DNA of 64,000 nucleotides, taken from Pedobacter mendelii. GTDB lineage: Bacteria > Bacteroidota > Bacteroidia > Sphingobacteriales > Sphingobacteriaceae. Shown here one piece after another: positions 27,798 to 35,301 of the stretch. The notes below the pieces were generated by a model. The model was not told where the DNA came from and made no database searches. It was given only the letters and a program-made list of their open reading frames with translations. Position 1 is the stretch's first letter. Each line of letters begins with the position of its first letter. The stretch covers positions 372,001-436,000 of the forward strand of contig NZ_BMDJ01000003.1 in NCBI RefSeq assembly GCF_014635725.1, in the 5' to 3' direction. The position numbers and the translations under genes were made by a program.

Positions 27798-29516
27798 CTA
27801 TTTAAGCATTGTAAAATATTCCGCCAATGGGCCTAATGCCAAAGCAGGGAAATAAGAAAGTGCATTCAGCACAATAATAACCGCAAAGGTCATCAGTGCA
27901 AAGGTTTTAGTATCAGTTTTAAGTGTACCAGCCGATTCAGGTATGAATTTTTTAGCCCCAAGCAATCCTGCGATAGCTATTGGACCAATAATTGGAAGGA
28001 AACGACCAAGGAAAATTATAACACCTGTTAATACGTTCCAGAAAATATTGTTATCTCCAAGTCCTTCAAAACCAGAACCGTTATTTGCATTCGCTGAAGT
28101 TACCTCATATAGCATTTCCGAGAATCCATGGAAACTTGGATTGTTGAGCCAGTTTTTAGGTTGAACTGCCCAACTTGCATCGCCATAATTTGTAAAAACA
28201 TAACTTGCAATGGCTGTTCCCGCTAAAATTAAAAATGGACTTAATAATGTAATAATAGCCGCTATCTTAATCTCTCTGGCTTCTACTTTGTGCCCCAAAA
28301 ACTCTGGCGTTCTACCTACCATTAATCCGGAGATAAATACCGCAACAATCAGATAGATGAAATAATTTAAAAGACCTACACCACATCCTCCGTAAAAGGA
28401 ATTGATCATCATTCCAAGTAATTGCCAAGTTCCCGACATAGGCATGGTACTATCGTGCATACTGTTTACAGAACCTGTAGAAATAATCGTAGTAACAGTT
28501 GACCAATAAGCTGAAGCTGCTGGCCCGAAACGCACTTCCTTTCCCTCCATTGCACCAGTAGTCTGTGAAATACCCATTTTCGCTAATGCAGGGCTACCGC
28601 CAAGTTCTGAGCTGAGCATCGGAATAAGCAACATAAATAGACCGATGGTCATTACGCCAAAAATAGTCCATCCCAATTTTTTTCTTCTGATAAAAAAGCC
28701 AAAAGCAATTACCATAGCAATCGGGATGATTACCTGAGCAATAAGCTCTACCATATTGGTAAAGTAGCTTGGATTTTCAAAAGGGTGAGCTGAATTCACA
28801 CCAAAATAGCCTCCTCCATTTGTGCCGAGGTGTTTTATGGCAATCATCTGCGCTGCTGGACCGCGTGAAACGTTTACGGTATCGCCTTGCATAGATATAA
28901 ATTGATCCTTTCCTTCGTAGCTTGCCGGTGTACCGTTAAAGGTTAATATCAAAGCAATTATAAATGATAGTGGCAACAATAAACGTGTAATTGCTTTTAC
29001 AAAGAATTCCCAGAAGTTTCCAAGCTGAGTTGTTGTTTTATCTCTAAAAGCTTTAAATAATACAACTGCTGCTGCTATACCGGTTGCGGCACTTACAAAC
29101 TGAAGAAACATCAGTACATATTGTTGAGTTAGGTAGCTTACACCACTTTCGCCAGAATAATGCTGAAGATTACAGTTGGCAACAAAACTTATAATGGTAT
29201 TGAAAGCTAAATCTGGTGTCATACCAGGATTTCCGTCCGGATTGAAAGGAAGCTTATCCTGGAAAATAAGTACAAAGAAACCATAAACCAGCCAAAGCAA
29301 GTTTATGGTAAGCAGGGCTTTCATCTGTTGTTTCCAGTCCATTTGTTCTTTGACATTGATACCAGAAAGTTTGTAGATTCCGGTTTCTAGCGGTTTTAAA
29401 AAATCCGTCCAGACTTTTTCTCCTGCAAACACTTTAGCCAGGTATTTACCAAGTGGAATGGCAATTACAAGGGTGAGCAGGAATGTGGCAATAATGCCGG
29501 TTAATTCAGTGTTCAT
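27798..29516 (-). CDS. kdpA: Potassium-transporting ATPase subunit KdpA
   Basis: 572 residues with about ten membrane segments. The four filter-like repeats of this channel-type subunit are recognisable, for example FVANCNLQHYSGESG, LGTNGGGYFGVNSAHPFENP and SANANNGSGFEGL. It selects potassium and passes it to KdpB. It starts 37 nt after the kdpF micro-gene and overlaps nothing. Assignment is secure. Confidence 0.97.
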   Translation of the reverse strand: MNTELTGIIATFLLTLVIAIPLGKYLAKVFAGEKVWTDFLKPLETGIYKLSGINVKEQMDWKQQMKALLTINLLWLVYGFFVLIFQDKLPFNPDGNPGMTPDLAFNTIISFVANCNLQHYSGESGVSYLTQQYVLMFLQFVSAATGIAAAVVLFKAFRDKTTTQLGNFWEFFVKAITRLLLPLSFIIALILTFNGTPASYEGKDQFISMQGDTVNVSRGPAAQMIAIKHLGTNGGGYFGVNSAHPFENPSYFTNMVELIAQVIIPIAMVIAFGFFIRRKKLGWTIFGVMTIGLFMLLIPMLSSELGGSPALAKMGISQTTGAMEGKEVRFGPAASAYWSTVTTIISTGSVNSMHDSTMPMSGTWQLLGMMINSFYGGCGVGLLNYFIYLIVAVFISGLMVGRTPEFLGHKVEAREIKIAAIITLLSPFLILAGTAIASYVFTNYGDASWAVQPKNWLNNPSFHGFSEMLYEVTSANANNGSGFEGLGDNNIFWNVLTGVIIFLGRFLPIIGPIAIAGLLGAKKFIPESAGTLKTDTKTFALMTFAVIIVLNALSYFPALALGPLAEYFTMLK

Positions 29517-29553
29517 TTCTTAATTTGTTAATAGTCCCAAAAGAGAGACAGGA

Positions 29554-29631
29554 TTAAAATTTTTCGGGTTTAATCAGCACGTAAATCATATAGATAAATA
29601 CGGCGATGGCGATAATAAATAATGCTATCAT
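29554..29631 (-). CDS. kdpF: KdpF, single-helix subunit of the potassium ATPase
   Basis: 25 residues: one hydrophobic helix (IALFIIAIAVFIYMIYVLI) ending KPEKF, the KdpF pattern of a lone membrane helix with a short polar tail. Its place directly before kdpA is the standard one. KdpF is a lipid-like stabiliser of the complex. It is too short for default ORF calling. Confidence 0.85.
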   Translation of the reverse strand: MIALFIIAIAVFIYMIYVLIKPEKF

Positions 29632-29636
29632 AATTT

Positions 29637-29717
29637 TTAGATTTTTTCGAACCAGTCGATTGATTTGTAAGTAGCCCAGCAGAGCAGGATTAGAATAATA
29701 AATAATAGTATTGTCAT
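29637..29717 (-). CDS. 26-residue membrane micro-protein at the head of the kdp operon
   Basis: The ORF encodes MTILLFIILILLCWAT followed by YKSIDWFEKI: a single membrane helix with an amphipathic, aromatic tail. It ends 5 nt before kdpF. Its ATG lies ~16 nt after the predicted sigma-54 start, like the leaders of the other units, so it is the first gene of the operon. It could be a second KdpF-like subunit or a leader peptide. I know no named family; the reading frame and position are the evidence. Confidence 0.6.
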   Translation of the reverse strand: MTILLFIILILLCWATYKSIDWFEKI

Positions 29718-29743
29718 GATCGTATGATTTTGAATGCCATTAA

Positions 29744-29757
29744 CCAACTCTTGTACC
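29744..29757 (-). promoter_or_regulatory. Predicted sigma-54-like promoter of the kdp operon
   Basis: The minus strand reads GGTACAAGAGTTGG: -24 TGG and -12 TTG fit, with GG in place of the final GC. It lies exactly 87 bp from element C. The predicted start is near 29733. Confidence 0.55.
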
Positions 29758-29842
29758 ATAAAATTAATAAATAATTTAATATATTGGTTTTCAATAGTTT
29801 ATGAATATGTAAATAATTATACAGTAAAATGCTAGTAAAAAA

Positions 29843-29863
29843 ACCCTTCCGTTTTGGAAGGGT
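29843..29863 (-). terminator. Terminator of the activator gene, overlapping element C
   Basis: On the minus strand an 8-bp perfect stem (ACCCTTCC/GGAAGGGT) with a 5-nt loop is followed by seven T residues (A-run 29837-29843 on +). It lies 20 nt after the stop of the sigma-54 activator gene. Confidence 0.8.
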
Positions 29864-29879
29864 CTTTTTCATATTGGAA
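29844..29879 (-). promoter_or_regulatory. Upstream activator element, copy C (kdp)
   Basis: TTCC-GTTTT-GGAA followed by TTTC-ATATT-GGAA, centres 20 bp apart; gap-free with copies A, B and D. Predicted activator site for the kdp operon. Confidence 0.7.
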
Positions 29880-29882
29880 AAA

Positions 29883-31214
29883 TTAAGAAATGCCATACTC
29901 CTCTAGCTTTCTATACAAGGTTGTTAGGCCTATTCCAAGAAGCCTTGAGGTTTCTGTTTTGTTTCCGCTGGTATGTAATAATACTTTTTTGATCTGTCTA
30001 CGCTCCATGGCTTCCATACTCATGCCGTTATTATCTTCTACCAGTTCGTGGAACTCGAATGGCAGCAAATCTGCTGTAATGGTATTGCTTGCAGACAAAA
30101 TCACAACCCTTTCCATTACATTTTTTAACTCACGGATGTTCCCCTTCCAGGCATGACGGATTAACAGGGCGCTAAATTCCTTGTCCATTATCATTTCTGA
30201 ACGATTTACTTTTGCTGTAAACTCTTCCAAATAATATTTAGCAATAGGAAGGATGTCTGCCCTCCTCTGTGAAAGCGAAGGAAGTTCTATTGAAAAAACA
30301 GAAAGCCTATAAAATAAATCTGAGCGAAAAGCACCATTTTCTGCCTCTTCTTTAAGATTTCGATTTGTAGCTGCAATAATCCTTACATTAACTTTAGTAG
30401 TTTTGGTATCCCCTATTTTGATGAAATTTTGGTTCTCAAGTACCCGCAGTAGTTTTGCCTGCAAATCGATATTCATTTCCCCGATTTCATCAAGAAAAAG
30501 CGTTCCCTCATTTGCTTCCTCCAGAAGACCTTTTTTATCCTTAGATGCTCCGGTAAAAGCACCTTCCCGGTAACCGAAGAGTTCGCTTTCCAAAAGTTCA
30601 GGATTAAAACCACTACAGTTTAATGCTACAAAGGGCTTCATCCTTCGTTGACTTTCGTAATGTATAGCCTGTGCAAATACTTCTTTTCCAGTACCCGTTT
30701 CTCCTAATAACAAAACGGTTGCATCAGTTGAGGCCACCCGCCTTGCCATTTCAATAGATTCTAAAATTGCAGGTGAATTTCCGATAACACCTTCAAAGCT
30801 GTGTTTTTTGCCAACCTTTCTCTCCAGGTCAAATACTCGCATTTGCAGGCGAACCTTGTCAACTGCCTTATAAAGCAGCGGGATGATTTTGTCGTTATCA
30901 TCTCCCTTAATGATATAATCGAAAGCACCATTTCGCATCGCTCGCACACCATCGGCAATTGTACCAAAAGCCGTAAGGTTAATTACCTCTATAAATGGCT
31001 TTATTTCTTTGATTGCTAAAACCAGTTCAACACCATTTATATCGGGCAACTTCACGTCGCTTATAACTACATGAACCTCCTTCGTTTTGACAATTTTCAA
31101 TCCCGCTTTTCCTGTATCAGCCTGTAATACTCTAAAGCCCTCCAGTTCAATAATTCTGGATAGGAGACCAAGTATTTTAGGCTCATCATCGATGATGAGA
31201 ACAGTATTTTCCAT
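29883..31214 (-). CDS. NtrC-family sigma-54-dependent response regulator
   Basis: 443 residues: receiver domain with acidic pocket DDE and phospho-acceptor Asp53 (ISDVKLPD), AAA+ domain with Walker A GETGTGKE (171-178), the sigma-54 contact loop GAFTGA (218-223) and Walker B LFLDEIGE, then a Fis-type HTH (GNKTETSRLLGIGLTTLYRKLE, ~415-437). All motifs for ATP-driven activation of sigma-54 polymerase are intact. It is the third gene of the GNAT-M20 unit, whose promoter is itself -24/-12 type, so autoregulation is likely. Here it seems to replace the OmpR-type KdpE. Confidence 0.95.
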   Translation of the reverse strand: MENTVLIIDDEPKILGLLSRIIELEGFRVLQADTGKAGLKIVKTKEVHVVISDVKLPDINGVELVLAIKEIKPFIEVINLTAFGTIADGVRAMRNGAFDYIIKGDDNDKIIPLLYKAVDKVRLQMRVFDLERKVGKKHSFEGVIGNSPAILESIEMARRVASTDATVLLLGETGTGKEVFAQAIHYESQRRMKPFVALNCSGFNPELLESELFGYREGAFTGASKDKKGLLEEANEGTLFLDEIGEMNIDLQAKLLRVLENQNFIKIGDTKTTKVNVRIIAATNRNLKEEAENGAFRSDLFYRLSVFSIELPSLSQRRADILPIAKYYLEEFTAKVNRSEMIMDKEFSALLIRHAWKGNIRELKNVMERVVILSASNTITADLLPFEFHELVEDNNGMSMEAMERRQIKKVLLHTSGNKTETSRLLGIGLTTLYRKLEEYGIS

Positions 31215-31271
31215 GTTATAAATATAATTTTGGTTTTTAATTTAGCATGGCTTTGCTTTGGTACGTTTGGT

Positions 31272-32426
31272 TTATCCTGGATTTATATCAGGATATTTCT
31301 CAAACCTCGGCAAACTTTTATGCCGTGTGAGATCAAGCGACTCTAGAAGGCCAATATAGATGTTGATACCTTCTTCTATTTCATCGATACCGATATATTC
31401 ATCTGCTGTATGTGACCTGGCAGAATTGCCTGGCCCCATCTTTACAGAGGGCATATTCAGCCATCCTTGGTCAGAGCTGGTTGGAGAAAGATAGGTTTTT
31501 CTACCCATTGAAAGTCCGGAAATAACAACTGGGTGTGTAAGATTGATAAATGATGGTTTTAACACATTTGGTCGAAGTTTAAAATAACCAGAAGTATGAT
31601 TAATGATGGTATTAACAATTTCGCGTTCGTTGTAGTTATGATCAAAACGGATATCAACAGTAAAATGGCATTCTGCTGGAACAATATTGTGCTGAATACC
31701 AGCCTTGATTTCCGTAACGCTCATTTTTACCGGTTGCGGCTGATCATCCATGATGGGAAACTGAAAGGTTCTGAACCATTCAATATCTTTTAAAGCATGA
31801 TATATAGCGTTATCGCCTTCTTCCCTGGCGGCGTGCCCAGAACGACCTCTGGCTACACAGTCTATAACCATTGAGCCTTTCTCGGCTATTGCCATCTGCA
31901 TACCAGTTGGCTCCCCTACAATTGCAAAAGAAATCTCCTTAATATCTTCAAGGATACTTCGAATTCCAAACTCTCCTGAAGTTTCTTCTTCCGCAGTTGC
32001 TGCAAAGCATAGATTATAAGGAAGATCATCGCGGTCAAAAAAGTATAGAAAAGTTGCTGCCAGAGATACCAGTGAGCCACCTGCATCATTGCTACCCAAA
32101 CCAAAAATCTTTTCATCCTCAATTGCCGGATCGAAAGGATCCCTTGTGTATTGATTGTTGGGCTTTACCGTATCGTGATGCGAATTTAAAAGGATAGTTG
32201 GTTTTGCTGGGTCTATGTATTTATTATAACACCAAACGTTATTATATTTTCTAAAAGTATTGATTCCCTTCTGGCTGAGAAAAGACTCGATTGAATCGGC
32301 AGTAAGCATTTCATCACCGCTAATTGAAGGGATAGAAATGAGGTTGGAAAGCAGTTGAAGCGATTCCTGATAAATCTGGTTGAGGTCAGTTCCCCCGGCA
32401 ATTTTTTTTCTAATGTTGTTGTTCAT
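31272..32426 (-). CDS. M20-family hydrolase, ArgE-like deacylase
   Basis: 384 residues from the ATG at 32426 (MNNNIRKKIAGG); the frame is open 70 codons upstream, but that part overlaps the GNAT gene. All M20 metal motifs are intact: NSHHDTV, GSNDAG, EEETSGE, GEPTG and the last ligand His339 in RSHTADEY. It resembles the acetyl/succinyl-ornithine deacylases of Bacteroidota arginine synthesis and is the intact paralogue of the protein at 18982-20163. It lies 19 nt after the GNAT gene and 57 nt before the activator gene, in one operon. Confidence 0.88.
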   Translation of the reverse strand: MNNNIRKKIAGGTDLNQIYQESLQLLSNLISIPSISGDEMLTADSIESFLSQKGINTFRKYNNVWCYNKYIDPAKPTILLNSHHDTVKPNNQYTRDPFDPAIEDEKIFGLGSNDAGGSLVSLAATFLYFFDRDDLPYNLCFAATAEEETSGEFGIRSILEDIKEISFAIVGEPTGMQMAIAEKGSMVIDCVARGRSGHAAREEGDNAIYHALKDIEWFRTFQFPIMDDQPQPVKMSVTEIKAGIQHNIVPAECHFTVDIRFDHNYNEREIVNTIINHTSGYFKLRPNVLKPSFINLTHPVVISGLSMGRKTYLSPTSSDQGWLNMPSVKMGPGNSARSHTADEYIGIDEIEEGINIYIGLLESLDLTRHKSLPRFEKYPDINPG

Positions 32427-32445
32427 GGTTCTGATTAGGAATTGT

Positions 32446-33051
32446 TTAAGAATAGGAAACCTCCTGATAGATTTCTGTGTGCTGGTAAAGCAAGGGCTGT
32501 GCCTCAATAAAATATTCGGGATCGAAAAGCATTGCTGTACACAGACAATTACATTTCTTTTTTTTTTCCAGAATATCATAATTAACGCAGCCTTTACAAC
32601 CTTCCCAGAAATGTTCATCATGAGTAATCTCGGCAAAGCTTACCGGAAGGAAACCCAGTTTGGCATTCATACGCATTATTGCAGAACCCGAAGTAATGCT
32701 GAAAATTTTCGAATCAGGGTAAAGCTTTCTGGATAGTTTGAATATCCTGTTTTTAATAGACCTGGCTACTCCAGAATTTCTGAATTTAGGTGATACAATT
32801 AGGCCTGAATTAGAAACAAAACGACCCTGTTCCCAGGTTTCGAGGTAAGAAAACCCTACCCATTCACCACTACTTGTAACGGCTACTACAGCCTTACCCA
32901 TCAAAATTTTTTGTTCAACAGAAGCTACTGTTCTTTTTGCAATACCAGAGCCCCTTGCAATGGCAGAACTTTCGGTCTCAGCAATAATTTCTGGTACATA
33001 TTTGGTATCGCGTTCATCTGCAATACGGATAAAAATAATCTGGTTATCCAT
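32446..33051 (-). CDS. GNAT N-acyltransferase, ArgA-like type of the Bacteroidota arginine cluster
   Basis: 201 residues. The acyl-CoA-binding part reads NSGLIVSPKFRNSGVARSIKNRIF (V/I-x-P-x-x-R-x-x-G-x-A, ~85-105). ESSAIARGSGIAKR near residues 27-40 and the Cys-rich tail (HFWEGCKGCVNYDIL, NCLCTAMLFDPEY) match the GNAT that precedes argG in Bacteroidota arginine clusters. I infer transfer of an acetyl or succinyl group to an amino acid such as glutamate, ornithine or lysine. It is first in an operon with an ArgE-like hydrolase and the sigma-54 activator. Confidence 0.85.
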   Translation of the reverse strand: MDNQIIFIRIADERDTKYVPEIIAETESSAIARGSGIAKRTVASVEQKILMGKAVVAVTSSGEWVGFSYLETWEQGRFVSNSGLIVSPKFRNSGVARSIKNRIFKLSRKLYPDSKIFSITSGSAIMRMNAKLGFLPVSFAEITHDEHFWEGCKGCVNYDILEKKKKCNCLCTAMLFDPEYFIEAQPLLYQHTEIYQEVSYS

Positions 33052-33079
33052 TATTTTAAAATTTCATAAGTCGGCTCTT

Positions 33080-33093
33080 GCAAACGTGATGCC
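33080..33093 (-). promoter_or_regulatory. Predicted sigma-54 promoter of the GNAT operon
   Basis: The minus strand reads GGCATCACGTTTGC, a full GG-N10-GC with TTTGC at -12, nearly identical in layout to the SPFH promoter. The start is near 33069, leaving an 18-nt leader. It lies 87 bp from element D. Confidence 0.8.
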
Positions 33094-33179
33094 CTAAAAA
33101 GATTACCTGTGCCAAATACCGTTTTACATAACCCCCAGCGGTAAATTTTTCAACACTTGAGTTCAGTAATAATTAAATA

Positions 33180-33215
33180 CCCTACCAAAATGGAAGGCTT
33201 AATTTCATTTTGGAG
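33180..33215. promoter_or_regulatory. Upstream activator element, copy D
   Basis: TACC-AAAAT-GGAA followed by TTTC-ATTTT-GGAG, centres 20 bp apart. It may serve both divergent units. Confidence 0.7.
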
Positions 33216-33358
33216 AGTAATCACTCTTACCCTCCACAATAAGTTATAGTTACTTGAAATAAAAGTGGCGCAATTAATTGAATCAATCTATACAGAGAGT
33301 CCGAATGCTTACTATTTTAATTTACCGTGGTTTAAGTATCACTAAACTCAATTTCTTT

Positions 33359-33372
33359 GGCATGTGAATGGC
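33359..33372 (+). promoter_or_regulatory. Possible sigma-54 promoter of the aspartokinase gene
   Basis: GGCATGTGAATGGC has GG-N10-GC and the same GGCAT at -24 as three other units, but TGGC instead of TTGC at -12. The start would be ~10 nt before the ATG at 33394. Confidence 0.4.
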
Positions 33373-33393
33373 TTAAGTGCAGAAAACAATCTT

Positions 33394-34770
33394 ATGCTAA
33401 CCGTAGAAAAAATTGGCGGAACATCAATGTCCGCCCTTAAAGATGTTATTGACAACATTATATTTTACCAAAAAACAGGAGAAGATCTTTATAACAGGGT
33501 TTTTGTTGTTTCGGCCTTTGCAGGTGTGACCGATATACTGCTGGAGAACAAAAAAACAGGAGCTCCGGGTATATACCATAAAATCAGTAAAAATCAGGAT
33601 TTCAAGGTTCAAATGCAGTTCCTTGTTTCTGAACTTAAAACCATTAATCTGAAATATGCAGCGCTAGGCCTTGATCTTCAGGCAGCTGATTTTTTTGTAG
33701 AAAAGCATGTAAAAAAAGCTCTCGAATATCTCGAAGACTTAGTAAACATCCTTTCGTCCGGCTATGTAAGCAAGAGTGGAATTTTGCTTGCAGCAAGAGA
33801 AATTCTGGCATCTATAGGAGAAAGTCATTCGGCATTTGTGCTTAGCGACATATTAGAGCACCGCGGGCTTAGTGTTCAGCGGATAGATTTGGGTGGATTT
33901 GATGACCACGCATCGCTAACTATTGATCAGCGTATTAAAAAAGCATTTAAAGAAGTACCGCTTGCAAGAACGATTTGTATAGTTACCGGCTACACAAAAG
34001 GTACAGAGGGAATTATGCGAGCATTTGACAGAGGTTATTCGGAGGTAACCTTCAGTAAGATTGCAGAGATTCTTCGCCCGGATGAGGTGATAATCCATAA
34101 GGAATATCATCTTTCAACCGCAGACCCTGCCATTGTTGGAAAAGAAAACTGCAGTCCTGTTGGTTTCACCAATTATGATATAGCCGATCAATTAGCCGAT
34201 GTAGGAATGGAAGCTATCCATCCCTCGGCCTCTAAACCACTGGAGATGAAAGGAATTTCCCTTCGTATCAAAAATACTTTTGACCCGGCTCACGAAGGAA
34301 CATTGATTACCAAATCCTATTTATGTGAGCGGAAGAGAATTGAGATGATAACAGGGACACAAGAACTCCTTTTAATTGATGTATATGATGCACTAATGGT
34401 AGGTAGCGTAGGAAGTGATTTAAAGGCCATGCAAATCTTTGCCCACCATAACATTTCATATACTTTTAAAACAACAAGCGCAAATAGTATTTCCATCTTG
34501 ATTTGGGAAAAAGACTTCAAAAAAAGCCTTATTAGTGATTTGCAGCGAGAATTTGAAAAAGTGATGTATGAGAAAGTAGCTATAGTTTGCCTGCTCGGCT
34601 CTAATATTGATCAGCCAGGTTTACTTGCAAAAAGTGCTTCTGCATTAACTAAAAGTGGGATTAATATCAAAAGTGCAGGATTTGCCTTGCGAAAGGTAAA
34701 CATACAGTTTATATTAGACCGAGAAGATTACCGACCTGCAATAATAGCATTGAATAAAGCCATGCAATAA
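33394..34770 (+). CDS. Aspartate kinase, resembling ectoine-cluster aspartokinases
   Basis: 458 residues from the ATG at 33394 (MLTVEKIGGTSMSAL); a GTG at 33364 would place the start inside the possible promoter. Aspartokinase features: the KIGGTSM loop, FVVSAFAGVTD, TGYTKGTEGIMRAFDRGYSEVTFSKIA (substrate and ATP loops) and two C-terminal ACT domains (~320-458). VEKIGGTSM and HKEYHLSTADPAIVG recall the aspartokinases found in ectoine operons. No ectABC genes are here. It makes aspartyl phosphate, which feeds lysine, threonine and diaminobutyrate. Confidence 0.88.
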   Translation: MLTVEKIGGTSMSALKDVIDNIIFYQKTGEDLYNRVFVVSAFAGVTDILLENKKTGAPGIYHKISKNQDFKVQMQFLVSELKTINLKYAALGLDLQAADFFVEKHVKKALEYLEDLVNILSSGYVSKSGILLAAREILASIGESHSAFVLSDILEHRGLSVQRIDLGGFDDHASLTIDQRIKKAFKEVPLARTICIVTGYTKGTEGIMRAFDRGYSEVTFSKIAEILRPDEVIIHKEYHLSTADPAIVGKENCSPVGFTNYDIADQLADVGMEAIHPSASKPLEMKGISLRIKNTFDPAHEGTLITKSYLCERKRIEMITGTQELLLIDVYDALMVGSVGSDLKAMQIFAHHNISYTFKTTSANSISILIWEKDFKKSLISDLQREFEKVMYEKVAIVCLLGSNIDQPGLLAKSASALTKSGINIKSAGFALRKVNIQFILDREDYRPAIIALNKAMQ

Positions 34771-35301
34771 AATTAATAGCATGTATTTTGGTTAAAATAA
34801 ATCTTCTTATTATTATTCAGCTATTATAAAATATCTTTGTGTATTAATATATAATTTGTTGTAAACAAATCTATTTCAAATACGAAATCAGGTAATATGA
34901 AGAATGGGTTTATAAGCGTAACACTTATGATTACCCTTTTTTTTCTGGTTGTGAAGGTTTGTATAAAGAGAAAAAAATCCCAAAGGATCTTATAAATAGC
35001 TTTTAAAAAATATCAACAAATTTTGATTCATTGAGAGAAATTGCAAAAAAAGGAGAACGCAAACAGGCACGCTAGGTTACCTCGGGAGCTTGCATTTGTA
35101 GCATTAATATGCTTAAGGTTGAATCAGATATAGTTAAATAGTGTAGAAGAGGCTGTCTCATAAATACGAACGTGATCCTGAGCCTGTCGAAGGACTTGCA
35201 AAAACTGCCTTTTAAGGCGTTTCGACAAGCTCAACGTGACAAGATTCAAAGATAAATTGATTTATTAGACAGCCTCTTGTTACTACTATAATTTTATTCT
35301 A
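34771..35301. other. 531-bp gap after the aspartokinase gene
   Basis: The right part is the second MITE-like repeat (35148-35277). A possible micro-ORF lies at 34897-34995 (+, 32 residues: one hydrophobic stretch, then KRKK), without promoter or other support. No terminator with a clear T-run was found. Otherwise nothing seen. Confidence 0.5.
35148..35277. repeat. MITE-like repeat, copy 2 (inverted relative to copy 1)
   Basis: Ends AGAGGCTGTCT (35148-35158) and AGACAGCCTCT (35267-35277) are perfect 11-bp inverted repeats. The core (GATCCTGAGCCTGTCGAAGG and TTTCGACAAGCTCAACGTGA) is nearly the reverse complement of the core at 23689-23817. Confidence 0.85.

Larger units (their letters stand above)
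33052..33393. other. 342-bp divergent control region between GNAT and aspartokinase
   Basis: It contains a perfect -24/-12 promoter for the GNAT operon (33080-33093, -), the shared activator element D (33180-33215) and a second GG-N10-GC sequence facing the aspartokinase gene (33359-33372, +). No primary-sigma TAnnTTTG element was found for either gene. Confidence 0.7.

Noticed and set aside
29714..29896. 60-codon ORF on the minus strand between the activator and kdp
   Set aside because: It overlaps the terminator, element C and the -24/-12 promoter, and has no protein-like character.
33394..34770. An ectoine gene cluster
   Set aside because: The aspartokinase looks like the ectoine-cluster type, but no ectA, ectB, ectC or ectD is in the window.
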